Origin: HGM11501 sp045123995
Lineage (GTDB): Bacteria; Bacillota; Clostridia; CAKSNL01; HGM11501
Reading direction: 5' to 3'
NCBI GenBank assembly: GCA_045123995.1
Contig: JBGVKY010000014.1
Location: 204,802 to 268,801, forward strand
Length of the DNA stretch: 64,000 nt
Shown here: piece by piece, positions 26,001 to 34,881 of the stretch
How positions within the stretch are numbered: the stretch's first letter is position 1
Layout of the letters: each line of letters begins with the position of its first letter
Program-made: the position numbers and the translations under genes
The notes under the pieces: model-generated
Told to the model about the DNA's origin: nothing
Seen by the model: the letters and a program-made list of their open reading frames with translations, nothing else
Databases searched by the model: none

Positions 26001-26579
26001 TCAGATTTTTCTTATACTTAAAAGTCTTAAAATAATCGGTGCCAAAATCAAATTAGTTAAAAGCTCAACTAAGAAATTAAGGCCGGCAAGCCCTAAAAAC
26101 ATATAAGCCGCGGCTGATTCAAATCCCGCTGCAGCACCCCATTGGGAAATTGTTTCAAAAAAGAAAAGTCTACATCCGATTAAAAATATACCGGTGTTAA
26201 CAATGGGACAAACTGCAGCAGATAAGAATACTGCAATGGTGCGGTTTGATTTAGCTAAAAGTTTGTAAAGCAAACCTGAAAGCAAACCTGCCAGAATACC
26301 TTTAACCAGAACTGTAATTACAGTTCCTGCCGGGTTCACCGCCAAAAAAGCCCCCGCGTCACCTGACAAAAGTACGGCCAAACCGAAAACGAAGCCCAGC
26401 CAGCCACCGGCAAAGGGACCTGCCATGGCAGAGCCTAAAACAATGGGTATCAAAACCAGAGAGATAGAGAACATTCCAAACTTTATTGCACTGCCGAAAA
26501 GCTGCAGCAGAATTACAATAGCAGTAAGGACTGCACACAAAACCAGGGTTTTGACTGAAATGGACCTTTTTTTATTCAT
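26001..26579 (-). CDS. ECF transporter substrate-binding (S) component
   Basis: 192 residues, six membrane helices, of the kind that pairs with the shared EcfA-EcfA'-EcfT energy module to import vitamins or their precursors. The sequence VKTLVLCAVLTAIVILLQL at the N terminus and LAVNPAGTVITVLVKGILAGLLSGLLYKLL match ECF S components. The substrate cannot be read; no riboswitch of a known vitamin class is recognisable upstream, though its leader is structured. GGAGG precedes the ATG. Confidence 0.85.
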   Translation of the reverse strand: MNKKRSISVKTLVLCAVLTAIVILLQLFGSAIKFGMFSISLVLIPIVLGSAMAGPFAGGWLGFVFGLAVLLSGDAGAFLAVNPAGTVITVLVKGILAGLLSGLLYKLLAKSNRTIAVFLSAAVCPIVNTGIFLIGCRLFFFETISQWGAAAGFESAAAYMFLGLAGLNFLVELLTNLILAPIILRLLSIRKI

Positions 26580-26749
26580 AAATAAAACCTCCTTGGCTGC
26601 TGCTCACAAAGGATGCAACGCCTTTTTATTAAAAATTTCAATAAAGAAATTTTTTATGAGAATCGTCCGTACCGTCCAAGGGTAGGACGATACAATGAAA
26701 AATGCGGATAGCATTTTTTCGAAAGGTTAATGTATTTAATAGAACATTT
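26580..26749 (-). promoter_or_regulatory. structured leader of the ECF S-component gene
   Basis: About 170 bases between the AEC-permease terminator and this gene contain several inverted repeats on the - strand: AAATTTC / GAAATTT, a GGACGGTACGGACGA-type pairing, and GGCGTTGC / GCAGCAGCC with one bulge close to the ribosome binding site. A ligand-sensing leader is possible but no known riboswitch core is recognised. Confidence 0.35.
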
Positions 26750-26780
26750 AAAATAAAGAAGCGGTCAACTTCTTTATTTT
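26750..26780 (-). terminator. terminator after the AEC permease gene
   Basis: A 12-bp stem AAAATAAAGAAG / CTTCTTTATTTT around 7 bases, overlapping the end of the gene. Confidence 0.8.
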
Positions 26781-27721
26781 AACAAAAGAGCAGAAACAAA
26801 TATGATAAGCGGAATTGTAGCTATAGAAAGCAGTGTTGTCACTGCTACGATTTCTGTGGCATATCCTGCATCATTCCCGTATTTGGTAGAAAAGAGTGCC
26901 GCTATCGCCGCTGAGGGACAGGCAGCAGGAATCAGAACCGAAAGGGAAAGAGTAGGATTTAATGGATAAAGAATATTTATAATAAGAATCGAAGCTAGGC
27001 AAAGGGCAGGTACCAATATAAGCCTTAAAAACGAGGAAGCATAAAGAGTAGGTCTTAAAAGTGCCGTTTTTATGTTTATACTTGCCAGATAACTTCCCAA
27101 AATTATCATTGAAAGGGGAGTGTTAAGCGAAGCCATTCCCGAAACAGCGTCAAGGGCGAAAGAGGGAAGCTTGATTTTAAAAAGGAACAGTAAAAGAGCA
27201 ATAACCGAACCCATGACACCGGGATTTGTCAAAAGAGATTTGGGAGCAATTGATTTTTTACTTTCTGTAAAAACGTAGATTCCGTGTGTCCAGGAAATAA
27301 TGGTGAACATGGCAAGATAGGCACTGCCGAAAAACACACCGTCGTCACCCAGAACAGATTTTAGCAACGGAATACCCATAAATCCGCAGTTTGAGTATAT
27401 TGAGGTGAAAATGTTCAGTTTGTATCTGCCTGTATCTTCTTTCTTGAAAAGAAAAGTTGAAAGTACAATAGCTAAAAAATGAAAAAATATCGTAAGGAGT
27501 GCAGCTATTCCCAAATCTTTCAATAAAGAAAAATCAAGAAAATCAATTTTATTCTGATAAGATTCAATCAAAACGCAGGGGGTTACCAGTATGAGCAATA
27601 AAGAGGTCATCTGTTTCACGCCCTCATTATTGATTTTTTTAGATTTTGTAAATATAAAACCCAGGCTTATGTAAAGGAAAATAATAAGTACCTGGTATGA
27701 AACTTTTATTGCTGCTTCCAT
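26774..27721 (-). CDS. AEC (auxin efflux carrier) family permease
   Basis: A 315-residue permease of the AEC family, with ten membrane helices in two halves. ITLLILVTPCVLIES-like sequence (LLLILVTPCVLIESY), TSIYSNCGFMGIPLL and the C-terminal PAACPSAAIAALFSTKY are the typical conserved segments, including the N-C-G-F and P-A-C-P-S patterns. Substrates of bacterial members include malate and other carboxylates; none is indicated here. The frame opens at 27751, but the ATG at 27721 with GGAG is the likely start. It lies 10 bases downstream of rlmH, in the same operon. Confidence 0.88.
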   Translation of the reverse strand: MEAAIKVSYQVLIIFLYISLGFIFTKSKKINNEGVKQMTSLLLILVTPCVLIESYQNKIDFLDFSLLKDLGIAALLTIFFHFLAIVLSTFLFKKEDTGRYKLNIFTSIYSNCGFMGIPLLKSVLGDDGVFFGSAYLAMFTIISWTHGIYVFTESKKSIAPKSLLTNPGVMGSVIALLLFLFKIKLPSFALDAVSGMASLNTPLSMIILGSYLASINIKTALLRPTLYASSFLRLILVPALCLASILIINILYPLNPTLSLSVLIPAACPSAAIAALFSTKYGNDAGYATEIVAVTTLLSIATIPLIIFVSALLLK

Positions 27722-27731
27722 TCTTAACTCC

Positions 27732-28211
27732 TCATTTGTGATAAGTTTCACCGGCTTCTATTTTAGAAGCTCTGTATAATTGTTCTAAAAAAATAACTCT
27801 TGCCATTTCTTTGGTAAAGGTCATTTTTGAAAAGCTTAAAAGAAAATCAGAAGAAGATAAAACTTCCCTTGAAAGACCATGGGAACCGCCGATAATAAAA
27901 TCGACCTCGGAAATCCCGCTATTTCCAAGACTCTTTAATGTATCTGATAATTCCTCGCTGGAAATCTGTTTTCCTAAAATCGCTAAGGATATGATGTATG
28001 CACCTTTGCCCAAGGCTTTTAAAATCTTTTTGCCTTCTTCTGAAAGTGCTTTTTCGATTTCCGATGACGAGGGAGCTTCGTGTCTTATTTCTTCAGGAAT
28101 TTCAAGGATTTCCACCTTGTGAAATCTTTTTAGTCTTTTAAGATATTCTTCTGCGGCATCCTTAAAAAAGGTTTCTTTAAGTTTGCCTACACAAATCAGC
28201 TTTATTTTCAT
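27732..28211 (-). CDS. rlmH: 23S rRNA (pseudouridine1915-N3)-methyltransferase
   Basis: A 159-residue SPOUT-class methyltransferase that modifies helix 69 of 23S rRNA. It starts MKIKLICVGKLKETFFKDA and ends in the family's SFSKMTFTKEMARVIFLEQLYRASKIEAGETYHK, including the SAM-knot region FIIGGSHGLS. The length equals that of Bacillus RlmH when started at 28211. No Shine-Dalgarno is visible before this ATG; the stop codon of the upstream 160-aa gene is two bases away, so translation is probably coupled. Confidence 0.96.
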   Translation of the reverse strand: MKIKLICVGKLKETFFKDAAEEYLKRLKRFHKVEILEIPEEIRHEAPSSSEIEKALSEEGKKILKALGKGAYIISLAILGKQISSEELSDTLKSLGNSGISEVDFIIGGSHGLSREVLSSSDFLLSFSKMTFTKEMARVIFLEQLYRASKIEAGETYHK

Positions 28212-28213
28212 AA

Positions 28214-28696
28214 TTAAATGGCATTTAAGTTGGCAACAATCATTTTGCAACCGTCAGCGATTACTTCGCGTAGATCAGATAAATCATCCTCTGTTAAAGA
28301 AGTATCTTCCGAATCCTCTTCATCATCGTCTGCTGTCTGGATAAAGAAAAGAGTATCGTAAATTTCCGACAAGGTTTCGTTGTCATCGTCTCCTAAGAAG
28401 CTTAAATTCAATGTGAAAGCCAAATCCGAGCATATGTTCCAGAAATTAAGAAGCATGGAAGCATCAATTTCGTCGCCGTTTCCCAATGCGAAGCTCAAAA
28501 GGGAAGAAAGGTCGAAAATCATGGTTTCCTTGATCTTGATACCCTTTGCCGCTGTGAATTTATCGAAAACATCTTCATCCCTGAAGCATGCAACATGATC
28601 CTGTTCCTTTAAGAAACCTGAATTTATGTCGGAAAACCAAACGCAGAAATAATCTTTTTCTTCGGTCTCAAAAATAACTTTGCAATATTCTTTCAT
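28214..28696 (-). CDS. acidic protein of unknown function preceding rlmH
   Basis: 160 residues, strongly acidic (long DDDEEDSEDTSLTEDDL run near 123-140), soluble, no signal peptide. It opens MKEYCKVIFETEEKDYFCVWFSDIN and has a hydrophobic, helix-like middle (MIFDLSSLLSFALGNG, LNFWNICSDLAFTLNLSFLG). A GAGG site precedes the ATG. I do not recognise it. Coupling to rlmH suggests a conserved pairing worth checking, but no function is implied by the sequence. Confidence 0.7.
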   Translation of the reverse strand: MKEYCKVIFETEEKDYFCVWFSDINSGFLKEQDHVACFRDEDVFDKFTAAKGIKIKETMIFDLSSLLSFALGNGDEIDASMLLNFWNICSDLAFTLNLSFLGDDDNETLSEIYDTLFFIQTADDDEEDSEDTSLTEDDLSDLREVIADGCKMIVANLNAI

Positions 28697-28765
28697 GATA
28701 TCTACCTCTCTTTTTATATTCTTTAATATATTTTACCACATTTTTTAAAATCTTCAAGTAAAATA

Positions 28766-28793
28766 TTGAATTTATTTCATTTTATGGTAAAAT
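28766..28793 (+). promoter_or_regulatory. promoter for the PPi-phosphofructokinase operon
   Basis: TTGAAT (28766-28771), 16-bp spacer, TAAAAT (28788-28793) preceded by an extended TGG. Confidence 0.6.
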
Positions 28794-28824
28794 AGTTATG
28801 TACTAAATTTTTGGAGGAAAGTCT

Positions 28825-30042
28825 ATGTTAAAAGGAAATATGGTAGTAGGTCAGTCAGGCGGCCCCACAGTGGCGATAAACTCTTCTCTTGCAGGAGTGA
28901 TAAAGGGAGCTCTTGACAGCGGATTCGAAGGGAAAATTCTTGGAATGGTCAACGGTATAGAGGGGCTTTTGAAAGAAAAATTCACAGACCTCGGGGAAAC
29001 TTTCAGAAACGAAGAAAATCTTAAAAAGCTTATACATACACCCTCGGCATACCTTGGCTCCTGCAGATATAAAATGCCCAGGGACGCATCAGGTTATGAA
29101 ATATATGAGAAAATATTTGAAATATTTGAAAAAAACCATATAAAATACTTTTTCTATATAGGCGGAAACGACTCTATGGATACGGTTTATCGCCTGAGCG
29201 AATACGCTAAGGAAAAAAACATAGATGTGAAAATCATGGGCGTTCCAAAAACCATTGACAATGATTTAGCCGGAACAGACCATTGTCCCGGCTACGGAAG
29301 TGCTGCGAAGTTTATAGCGACTGCCATAAAGGAAATGCACAGAGATACAAATGTGTATGATTTGGAAAGTGTTTTAATTGTTGAAATCATGGGAAGAAAT
29401 GCAGGCTGGCTTGCGGCGGCATCAAGCCTTGCAAGGGATAATGATTGTACATCTCCCGATCTTATTTATCTTCCAGAAGTTCCTTTTTCTATGGATAATT
29501 TCCTTTCGGATGTTAAGGAATGTCTCTTAAAGAAAAAGGTGGTTATAGTAGCTATTTCTGAGGGAATTAAGGACGAGAACGGAGTATATGTGTGTGAAAG
29601 CACGGCCTCCGGTGCAGTTGATAACTTCGGACATAAATACTTAAGCGGTTCGGGGAAGGTTTTGGAAAATGCAGTAAGAGAAAAGCTTGGGGTGAAGGCA
29701 AGAGCTGTTGAACTTAATGTTTTCCAAAGATGTGCTGCCCATATACAGAGCAAAACAGATATAGAAGAGGCTTTACTTAACGGTAAGGCGGCATTTATGG
29801 CGGCAATGCAAGGCGAAACAGGAAAAATGATGGGCTATGTAAGACGCGGCGATTATGAAATTTCATTTGAGCCCATGGACATTTCAAAAATTGCAAACGT
29901 AGAAAAAACTGTTCCGCGTCAGTGGATAAACGAAAAAGGAAACGACGTTAATGAAGAATTTATAAAATATGCAAGACCTCTCATATTAGGAGAGAGCTAT
30001 CCTTGCTATGAAAACGGAATTCCGTGTCATATAACATTATAA
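28825..30042 (+). CDS. pyrophosphate-dependent 6-phosphofructokinase
   Basis: A 405-residue phosphofructokinase (fructose-6-phosphate to fructose-1,6-bisphosphate) in glycolysis. The phosphoryl-donor motif is GGNDS at 113-117, where ATP enzymes have GGDGS and pyrophosphate enzymes GGDDS-type sequence; PKTIDND (141-147) is the PPi-type form of the active-site loop. GRNAGWLAAASSLA is also present. Thus a reversible PPi-dependent enzyme is inferred. GGAGG precedes the ATG. The next gene starts 15 bases after its stop and is probably co-transcribed. Confidence 0.9.
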   Translation: MLKGNMVVGQSGGPTVAINSSLAGVIKGALDSGFEGKILGMVNGIEGLLKEKFTDLGETFRNEENLKKLIHTPSAYLGSCRYKMPRDASGYEIYEKIFEIFEKNHIKYFFYIGGNDSMDTVYRLSEYAKEKNIDVKIMGVPKTIDNDLAGTDHCPGYGSAAKFIATAIKEMHRDTNVYDLESVLIVEIMGRNAGWLAAASSLARDNDCTSPDLIYLPEVPFSMDNFLSDVKECLLKKKVVIVAISEGIKDENGVYVCESTASGAVDNFGHKYLSGSGKVLENAVREKLGVKARAVELNVFQRCAAHIQSKTDIEEALLNGKAAFMAAMQGETGKMMGYVRRGDYEISFEPMDISKIANVEKTVPRQWINEKGNDVNEEFIKYARPLILGESYPCYENGIPCHITL

Positions 30043-30057
30043 TCAAGGAGTGGGAAA

Positions 30058-31599
30058 ATGAAAAAAGCAAGTACACTTTTAATTGTTGCGGCATTGATTT
30101 TAACGATGCTTATGCCCCTTACAGCGGGTGCGGCGGAGGTTTATGTAAGCCATGCGGAAATAGGAATTGTGGTAAACGGCAGAGGGGTAAACAATTCCCT
30201 TAGGAAATACCCTTTTATAGTTTATAACTCCATTACATATTTCCCCATGACCTATAATGACTGCGCTTATTTGGGTCTTTCAAACACATGGACTGCTGAG
30301 GCGGGAAATATCATCACTAAAGCTGAAGAGATTGACTGCTACGATGATTTTTTAAATCCCTTGCAAAACGATGAAGATAAAGGTGGTATGGCACAGATTG
30401 CCATGACACCCATCAATGTTTTAGGCGAAAGTATTGACAATCTTAAAGAGCAATATCCTATACTTAATTACAGAAATCTTTTATATTTCCCTCTTACATG
30501 GGACTGGGGGCAGAAATTTGGCTGGTCTATAACATTTACTGAAAACAATATTTTGGAAGTTGCTACGGAAAACTATAAGGACAAGGGTTCGTATTATGTT
30601 TTCGATCTTTTTGACGGCAAGGTTTCAAAAGGAAAACTTGCAGCCTATAAGGGAGATTTTTATGAACTTAACGGAAACTATAAATACTACAGTTTTTCTC
30701 CGGATTATACACTGCTTAGAAATGCCGAGGTAAAAGATTTTGTGCAGTTATATAGGCTTCTTGACGGTGGAGTGGGAGAAAAAGGAACTACCTACATAAG
30801 CGTAAAAAAAGAGCTTGCAGATGAGTTTGTTCAAAACGGCTGGTTTACAGGTGACAAACTTGATGAAAGAGTTTTGCTTTATATGAAAAATCATACAAAA
30901 AGTGAACTTATTGAAGCAATACATGATATTTCTACAAAAGGAACGGACCAGACGTTTTTGAAGAATGTAAACAATTACTATTTTGGCGGATTTGATAATT
31001 ATGAATCCTTGGTTAAATCACCTACTGAGGTCTGCACAGTGAGAAAAGACCAGGTTTATGCATATACATCACAGGGATGGCAGACAAGCTTTGACTATTT
31101 AATGAGCATGGTAATTAAGAAAGAGAAAGCAAAACAGTTTGGTGAAGCAATGAAATATATAGAGTGTGCGGATTACAGCTCTTTCATGGATAATTATGGG
31201 ATAGATATGCCATATATAGATTGCAGTGGAAATTATGAGAGAATGAAAGATAAATTCTATTCTCTGGCACAAAAGCTTTATGGCTCTGGAGCAGACGGTG
31301 TGAAGCTTGCTTATACTGCGAAAAGATATGAGACAAGCAATTATGGAATATTCGTAGTAAAGTTTAAGCCCGGCAATCTTTTGGCAGACTTTACGGTAAG
31401 CTATGATCTGGCAACTTTAGACGGAACAATCGTGCAAAGAGGACTTACAGGATACGGATCTTCTTACACCATGGAGGGACAACGTTACGATATAGGAGAA
31501 GTGTATTTTGATTCCCCCGATGACCAGTTATATAACGTAACAAATGTGAAAGTTACTAACGTTACCTTTAGTCAGGATGCAGTATTCGGTGCAGGCTGA
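30058..31599 (+). CDS. secreted protein of unknown function with copper-amine-oxidase-N-like repeats
   Basis: 513 residues with a clear signal peptide (MKKASTLLIVAALILTMLMPLTAGAA, cleavage near 26). Two related segments of the copper amine oxidase N-terminal type follow: YPFIVYNSITYFPMTYNDCAYLGLS (about 52-76) and YPILNYRNLLYFPLTWDWGQKFGW (about 137-160). Such domains are wall-associated modules, not oxidases. The C-terminal half (about 200-513) is unrecognised. AAGGAG precedes the ATG; the tight spacing to the PPi-PFK gene implies a shared transcript although their functions differ. No anchoring motif is visible. Confidence 0.72.
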   Translation: MKKASTLLIVAALILTMLMPLTAGAAEVYVSHAEIGIVVNGRGVNNSLRKYPFIVYNSITYFPMTYNDCAYLGLSNTWTAEAGNIITKAEEIDCYDDFLNPLQNDEDKGGMAQIAMTPINVLGESIDNLKEQYPILNYRNLLYFPLTWDWGQKFGWSITFTENNILEVATENYKDKGSYYVFDLFDGKVSKGKLAAYKGDFYELNGNYKYYSFSPDYTLLRNAEVKDFVQLYRLLDGGVGEKGTTYISVKKELADEFVQNGWFTGDKLDERVLLYMKNHTKSELIEAIHDISTKGTDQTFLKNVNNYYFGGFDNYESLVKSPTEVCTVRKDQVYAYTSQGWQTSFDYLMSMVIKKEKAKQFGEAMKYIECADYSSFMDNYGIDMPYIDCSGNYERMKDKFYSLAQKLYGSGADGVKLAYTAKRYETSNYGIFVVKFKPGNLLADFTVSYDLATLDGTIVQRGLTGYGSSYTMEGQRYDIGEVYFDSPDDQLYNVTNVKVTNVTFSQDAVFGAG

Positions 31600-31601
31600 T
31601 T

Positions 31602-32546
31602 TTAAGATACATTTAGAATTTTTAATGAAACATCTTTATAATAAGTGTTTAAAATTTCTCTGTAAGTAAGACCCTCCTTGGCTAACTGATTGGCACCGTG
31701 CTGGCTTAAACCCACGCCGTGGCCGAAGCCTTTTACGGTAAAAACTACGCCGTCATCTTTTATAACAATGGTAAAGGCGGAAGAACGCAGAGAAAAAAGA
31801 CTGCGGATTTCACTGCCACTAAATAAAACACCGCCTATCTTAAGGTCGGTAACGTAGCCCGAGGGGGAATAGTTTATATCTCTGATATCTGATACATCCG
31901 AAAGTGTCGCATCCTTTGCGGCACTTTTGATTTTTTCGCTCCATTCATCGCGGGAAACAAAAACCTCTGTATTAAATTTATCCAAAGACGTCTCCAGAGA
32001 ACTATCAACGGCTTTCAGATAGGGGACATCGTTGCCCCATACGTTTTTTGCATCCTCGGTTTTTCCTGCACTCATAGCATGAAACACCGCTAAAATAGGT
32101 TCGTCATTAAAGGTCAGGATTTCTCCTTTAGTACTCTCCACAGCGTTTTTTACCTTGATTAAATTATCCTCTCCGCCCTCATAGAGAGAGGGGTATATGT
32201 AGGCACAGCAACAGGTGGAATTCATACATATATTTGCGTTTTCATGACCGGGAGACGATAGCTTTTGGGCGGCGTAGGTTCTTGCGGCAACGCTTTGCGA
32301 CTTCAAGGCTTCTTCCTCGAAGGAGGCAGGCATTTCTGCAAGTACAACCCCGATAAGATAGGACTCTAAAGGGATGGAAAAGACAGAATTATCGTATACA
32401 TTAAGAACGTTTATTGTAGGCTCTGAATATGAAGAAGAAAGGTCGGTTTTTAATGGGTCATTTTTTGATATTTCATTGTTTGTGATGCATGGGAAAAGGA
32501 ACATGGAGCAAAAAAGTAAGGATAATAAAAATGCAGATTGTTTCAT
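31602..32546 (-). CDS. spoIID: stage II sporulation protein D
   Basis: A 314-residue membrane-anchored lytic transglycosylase of the SpoIID/LytB family, which thins septal peptidoglycan and drives engulfment. An N-terminal membrane anchor (about 4-22) leads to the SpoIID domain: catalytic glutamate E71 in VVLAEMPASF, SQSVAARTYA (83-92), the cysteine cluster NICMNSTCCCAY (106-116), and the C-terminal GFGHGVGLSQHGA. AAAGGAG precedes the ATG. A sigma-E-like promoter lies upstream. Together with spoVT it supports genuine sporulation capacity. Confidence 0.95.
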   Translation of the reverse strand: MKQSAFLLSLLFCSMFLFPCITNNEISKNDPLKTDLSSSYSEPTINVLNVYDNSVFSIPLESYLIGVVLAEMPASFEEEALKSQSVAARTYAAQKLSSPGHENANICMNSTCCCAYIYPSLYEGGEDNLIKVKNAVESTKGEILTFNDEPILAVFHAMSAGKTEDAKNVWGNDVPYLKAVDSSLETSLDKFNTEVFVSRDEWSEKIKSAAKDATLSDVSDIRDINYSPSGYVTDLKIGGVLFSGSEIRSLFSLRSSAFTIVIKDDGVVFTVKGFGHGVGLSQHGANQLAKEGLTYREILNTYYKDVSLKILNVS

Positions 32547-32597
32547 CTTAAAAACTCCTTTCTTTTCCTATTCTATGAAAAACTTGTCCTTAAAATT

Positions 32598-32623
32598 ACT
32601 GTATAATAATGCTTTACAAATAT
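32598..32623 (-). promoter_or_regulatory. candidate sigma-E-type promoter for spoIID
   Basis: On the - strand, ATATT (32623-32619), 13 bases, and TATACAGT (32605-32598), similar to the sigma-E -10 consensus CATACA-T. It fits the known mother-cell control of spoIID in Bacillus but rests on short matches. Confidence 0.35.
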
Positions 32624-32641
32624 GTAAGTTTGTGGTAAAAT
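32613..32641 (+). promoter_or_regulatory. promoter for the aminotransferase-trpS-tagO-like genes
   Basis: TTTACA (32613-32618), 17-bp spacer, TAAAAT (32636-32641) with an extended TGTGG before it. It overlaps the divergent spoIID promoter region. Confidence 0.6.
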
Positions 32642-32676
32642 AGGTTGGTATGTACAGAAAGGAAAGGCGGAATATT

Positions 32677-33858
32677 ATGAAAAGCGATTTCATAGCTGAA
32701 AGAGTAAAGCCACTTAAGGCATCTGCTATAAGAGAAATATTTAAAATGGTCGGAAGCAAAGATATAATTTCCTTTGCGGGCGGAAATCCTTCTGCAGAAA
32801 TTTTCCCCAAAGAGGAACTTGCTCACCTTGCTTCTTCTATCATAGAAAAAGAGGGACACCTTGCACTTCAGTACGGTGTTACAGAGGGATATGCTCCTCT
32901 TCGTAACAGGGTTAAGGCAGAAATGACCAAGGAAGGCATTATGCATGATACCGACGACTGTCTTATTACAACAGGCGGTCAGCAGGCAATAGACCTTTGT
33001 GCAAAAGCTCTTATAAACGAGGGTGACGTAATCGCAGTTGAAGCTCCCAGCTTTATTGGCGGACTCAATGCGCTTCGTTCCTATGGCGGAGATTTAAGAG
33101 GAGTGACAGTAAGAGAAGATGGTATAGATATAGATGAACTTGAAGCACTTCTTAAAAAAGAAAAGGTAAAGCTTTTATATACAATTCCCACATTCCAGAA
33201 TCCTACGGGAATTACCATGAGCTTAGATAAGAGAAAGAAGCTTTTGGAATTGGCAGAAGAATACGATTTTTACATTCTTGAAGATAATCCTTATGGAAAA
33301 CTTCGTTTTACAGGAGAGGACATTCCGGCTATAAAGACAATGGATAAAAAGGGCAGAGTCATTTATGCAAGCTCCTATTCAAAGCTTATATCTCCCGGTA
33401 TGAGAGTGGGCTATGCTGTGGCAAGAGAGGATATTTTCGACAGAATGGTAGTTTGCAAGCAGGCTAATGACGTTCACACACCCTGCCTTACACAGATGAT
33501 GGTTGAAAGATTTATTGAAGAAAATGACTTTGATGCACACATTAAAAAGAGCATAGATATGTACAGGGAAAAATCTTCACTCATGATGAAACTTATGGAT
33601 GAACTTTTTCCGAAGAATATAAAGCATACAGTACCTGAGGGAGGAATTTTCCTCTGGTGCACCATTGACGGAGACTACGATACCAAGGAAATTATGGCTA
33701 AGTGCATAGAGGAAAAGGTGGCATTTGTACCCGGTGCAACAGCCATGGTAGACATTGATGAAAAGTGCAATATGTTCAGATTAAATTATTCAACACCTAC
33801 GTTGGAAGAAATCGACAGAGGTATGAGAATAATGGCTAAGGTGCTTAATAATCTTTGA
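32677..33858 (+). CDS. PLP-dependent aminotransferase (class I/II, 2-aminoadipate type)
   Basis: A 393-residue fold-type I aminotransferase. It begins with the FKMVGSKDIISFAGGNPSAEIFP segment characteristic of the LysN/ARO8-like (2-aminoadipate or MocR catalytic-like) group. YTIPTFQNPTGITMS, ILEDNPYGKLRF, and SSYSKLISPGMRVGY with the PLP lysine are intact. The frame opens at 32650 but the ATG at 32677 with GGAAAGG is favoured. Substrate specificity (aromatic, branched-chain or aminoadipate) is not predictable. trpS begins 16 bases downstream, hinting at aromatic amino acids, but this is only context. Confidence 0.88.
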   Translation: MKSDFIAERVKPLKASAIREIFKMVGSKDIISFAGGNPSAEIFPKEELAHLASSIIEKEGHLALQYGVTEGYAPLRNRVKAEMTKEGIMHDTDDCLITTGGQQAIDLCAKALINEGDVIAVEAPSFIGGLNALRSYGGDLRGVTVREDGIDIDELEALLKKEKVKLLYTIPTFQNPTGITMSLDKRKKLLELAEEYDFYILEDNPYGKLRFTGEDIPAIKTMDKKGRVIYASSYSKLISPGMRVGYAVAREDIFDRMVVCKQANDVHTPCLTQMMVERFIEENDFDAHIKKSIDMYREKSSLMMKLMDELFPKNIKHTVPEGGIFLWCTIDGDYDTKEIMAKCIEEKVAFVPGATAMVDIDEKCNMFRLNYSTPTLEEIDRGMRIMAKVLNNL

Positions 33859-33874
33859 TTAAAGGAGACTCGTT

Positions 33875-34870
33875 ATGAGCGAAAATATGAAACAAAGAGT
33901 TTTTTCGGGAATTCAGCCATCAGGAGAGCTGGGACTCGGAGGATATATAGGAGCTGTTAAAAACTGGCTTGCCATGCAGGAGGAGTATGACTGCTGTTTC
34001 TGTGTTGTGGATGAGCATTGTATTACCGTAAGACAAGACCCTAAGGAGCTCAGAAACCGTTGTATGGAATTTCTGGCACTTTATATTGCCTGCGGAATTG
34101 ACCCCAATAAGAGTCTTATTTATTTCCAGAGCCATGTGCCTCATCATGCACAGCTTGCCTGGGTGCTTAATTGCTATACCTATATGGGAGAGCTCTCAAG
34201 AATGACACAGTTCAAGGATAAATCACAGAAGCATGCAGACAATATAAATGCAGGTCTTTTCACCTATCCTGTTTTAATGGCGGCAGATATTTTGCTTTAT
34301 CAGACAGATAAGGTTCCGGTAGGCATTGACCAGAAGCAGCATCTGGAACTGGCACAGATAATTGCAAAAAGATTTAACGGGGTTTACGGAGAAGTATTCA
34401 AGGTTCCTGAGCCTGTAATTCCTAAGCTTGGAGCAAAAATCATGAGCCTTGCTACACCTACCAGCAAAATGAGTAAATCAGAGCCTAAGGGAAACATTGC
34501 TATTTTGGATTCTCCCGAGGTTATTCTTAAAAAGTTCAAGAGTGCAGTTACTGACTCCGAAGCTAAAATAGAATACCGTGAGGGAAAAGATGGTGTTAAC
34601 AATCTTTTGACAATCTATTCCGTTGCAACAGGCGAAAGTATTGAAGATGCAGTTTCAAGATTTTCCGGCATGGGCTATGGTGATTTCAAAGTGAAAACTG
34701 CCGAGGCTGTAATTGAAATGCTTAGACCTGTAAGGGAAAAATACGAAGACCTTGCGAAAAATAAAGACTATATTGAAAGTGTTTATAAAAACGGTGCCCA
34801 GATTGCAGGAAGGGTTGCAGACAGAACACTTTCCAAGGTTTATAAGAAAATAGGCTTTGTAGCAAGATAG
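33875..34870 (+). CDS. trpS: tryptophan--tRNA ligase
   Basis: A 331-residue class I aminoacyl-tRNA synthetase. FSGIQPSGELGLGGYIGA (10-27) is the HIGH-equivalent region; the usual GNY is GGY here. MAADILLYQTDKVPVG with DQKQHLELA binds tryptophan, and KMSKS lies at 198-202. GGAG precedes the ATG. It shares a transcript with the aminotransferase upstream and the glycosyl-phosphate transferase downstream (11 bases). Confidence 0.97.
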   Translation: MSENMKQRVFSGIQPSGELGLGGYIGAVKNWLAMQEEYDCCFCVVDEHCITVRQDPKELRNRCMEFLALYIACGIDPNKSLIYFQSHVPHHAQLAWVLNCYTYMGELSRMTQFKDKSQKHADNINAGLFTYPVLMAADILLYQTDKVPVGIDQKQHLELAQIIAKRFNGVYGEVFKVPEPVIPKLGAKIMSLATPTSKMSKSEPKGNIAILDSPEVILKKFKSAVTDSEAKIEYREGKDGVNNLLTIYSVATGESIEDAVSRFSGMGYGDFKVKTAEAVIEMLRPVREKYEDLAKNKDYIESVYKNGAQIAGRVADRTLSKVYKKIGFVAR

Positions 34871-34881
34871 GGGGATAAAAA

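Noticed and set aside
26580..26749. Tetrahydrofolate riboswitch upstream of the ECF S component
   Set aside because: Only a short TTGCATCC-like match is present; the required junction sequence is missing.
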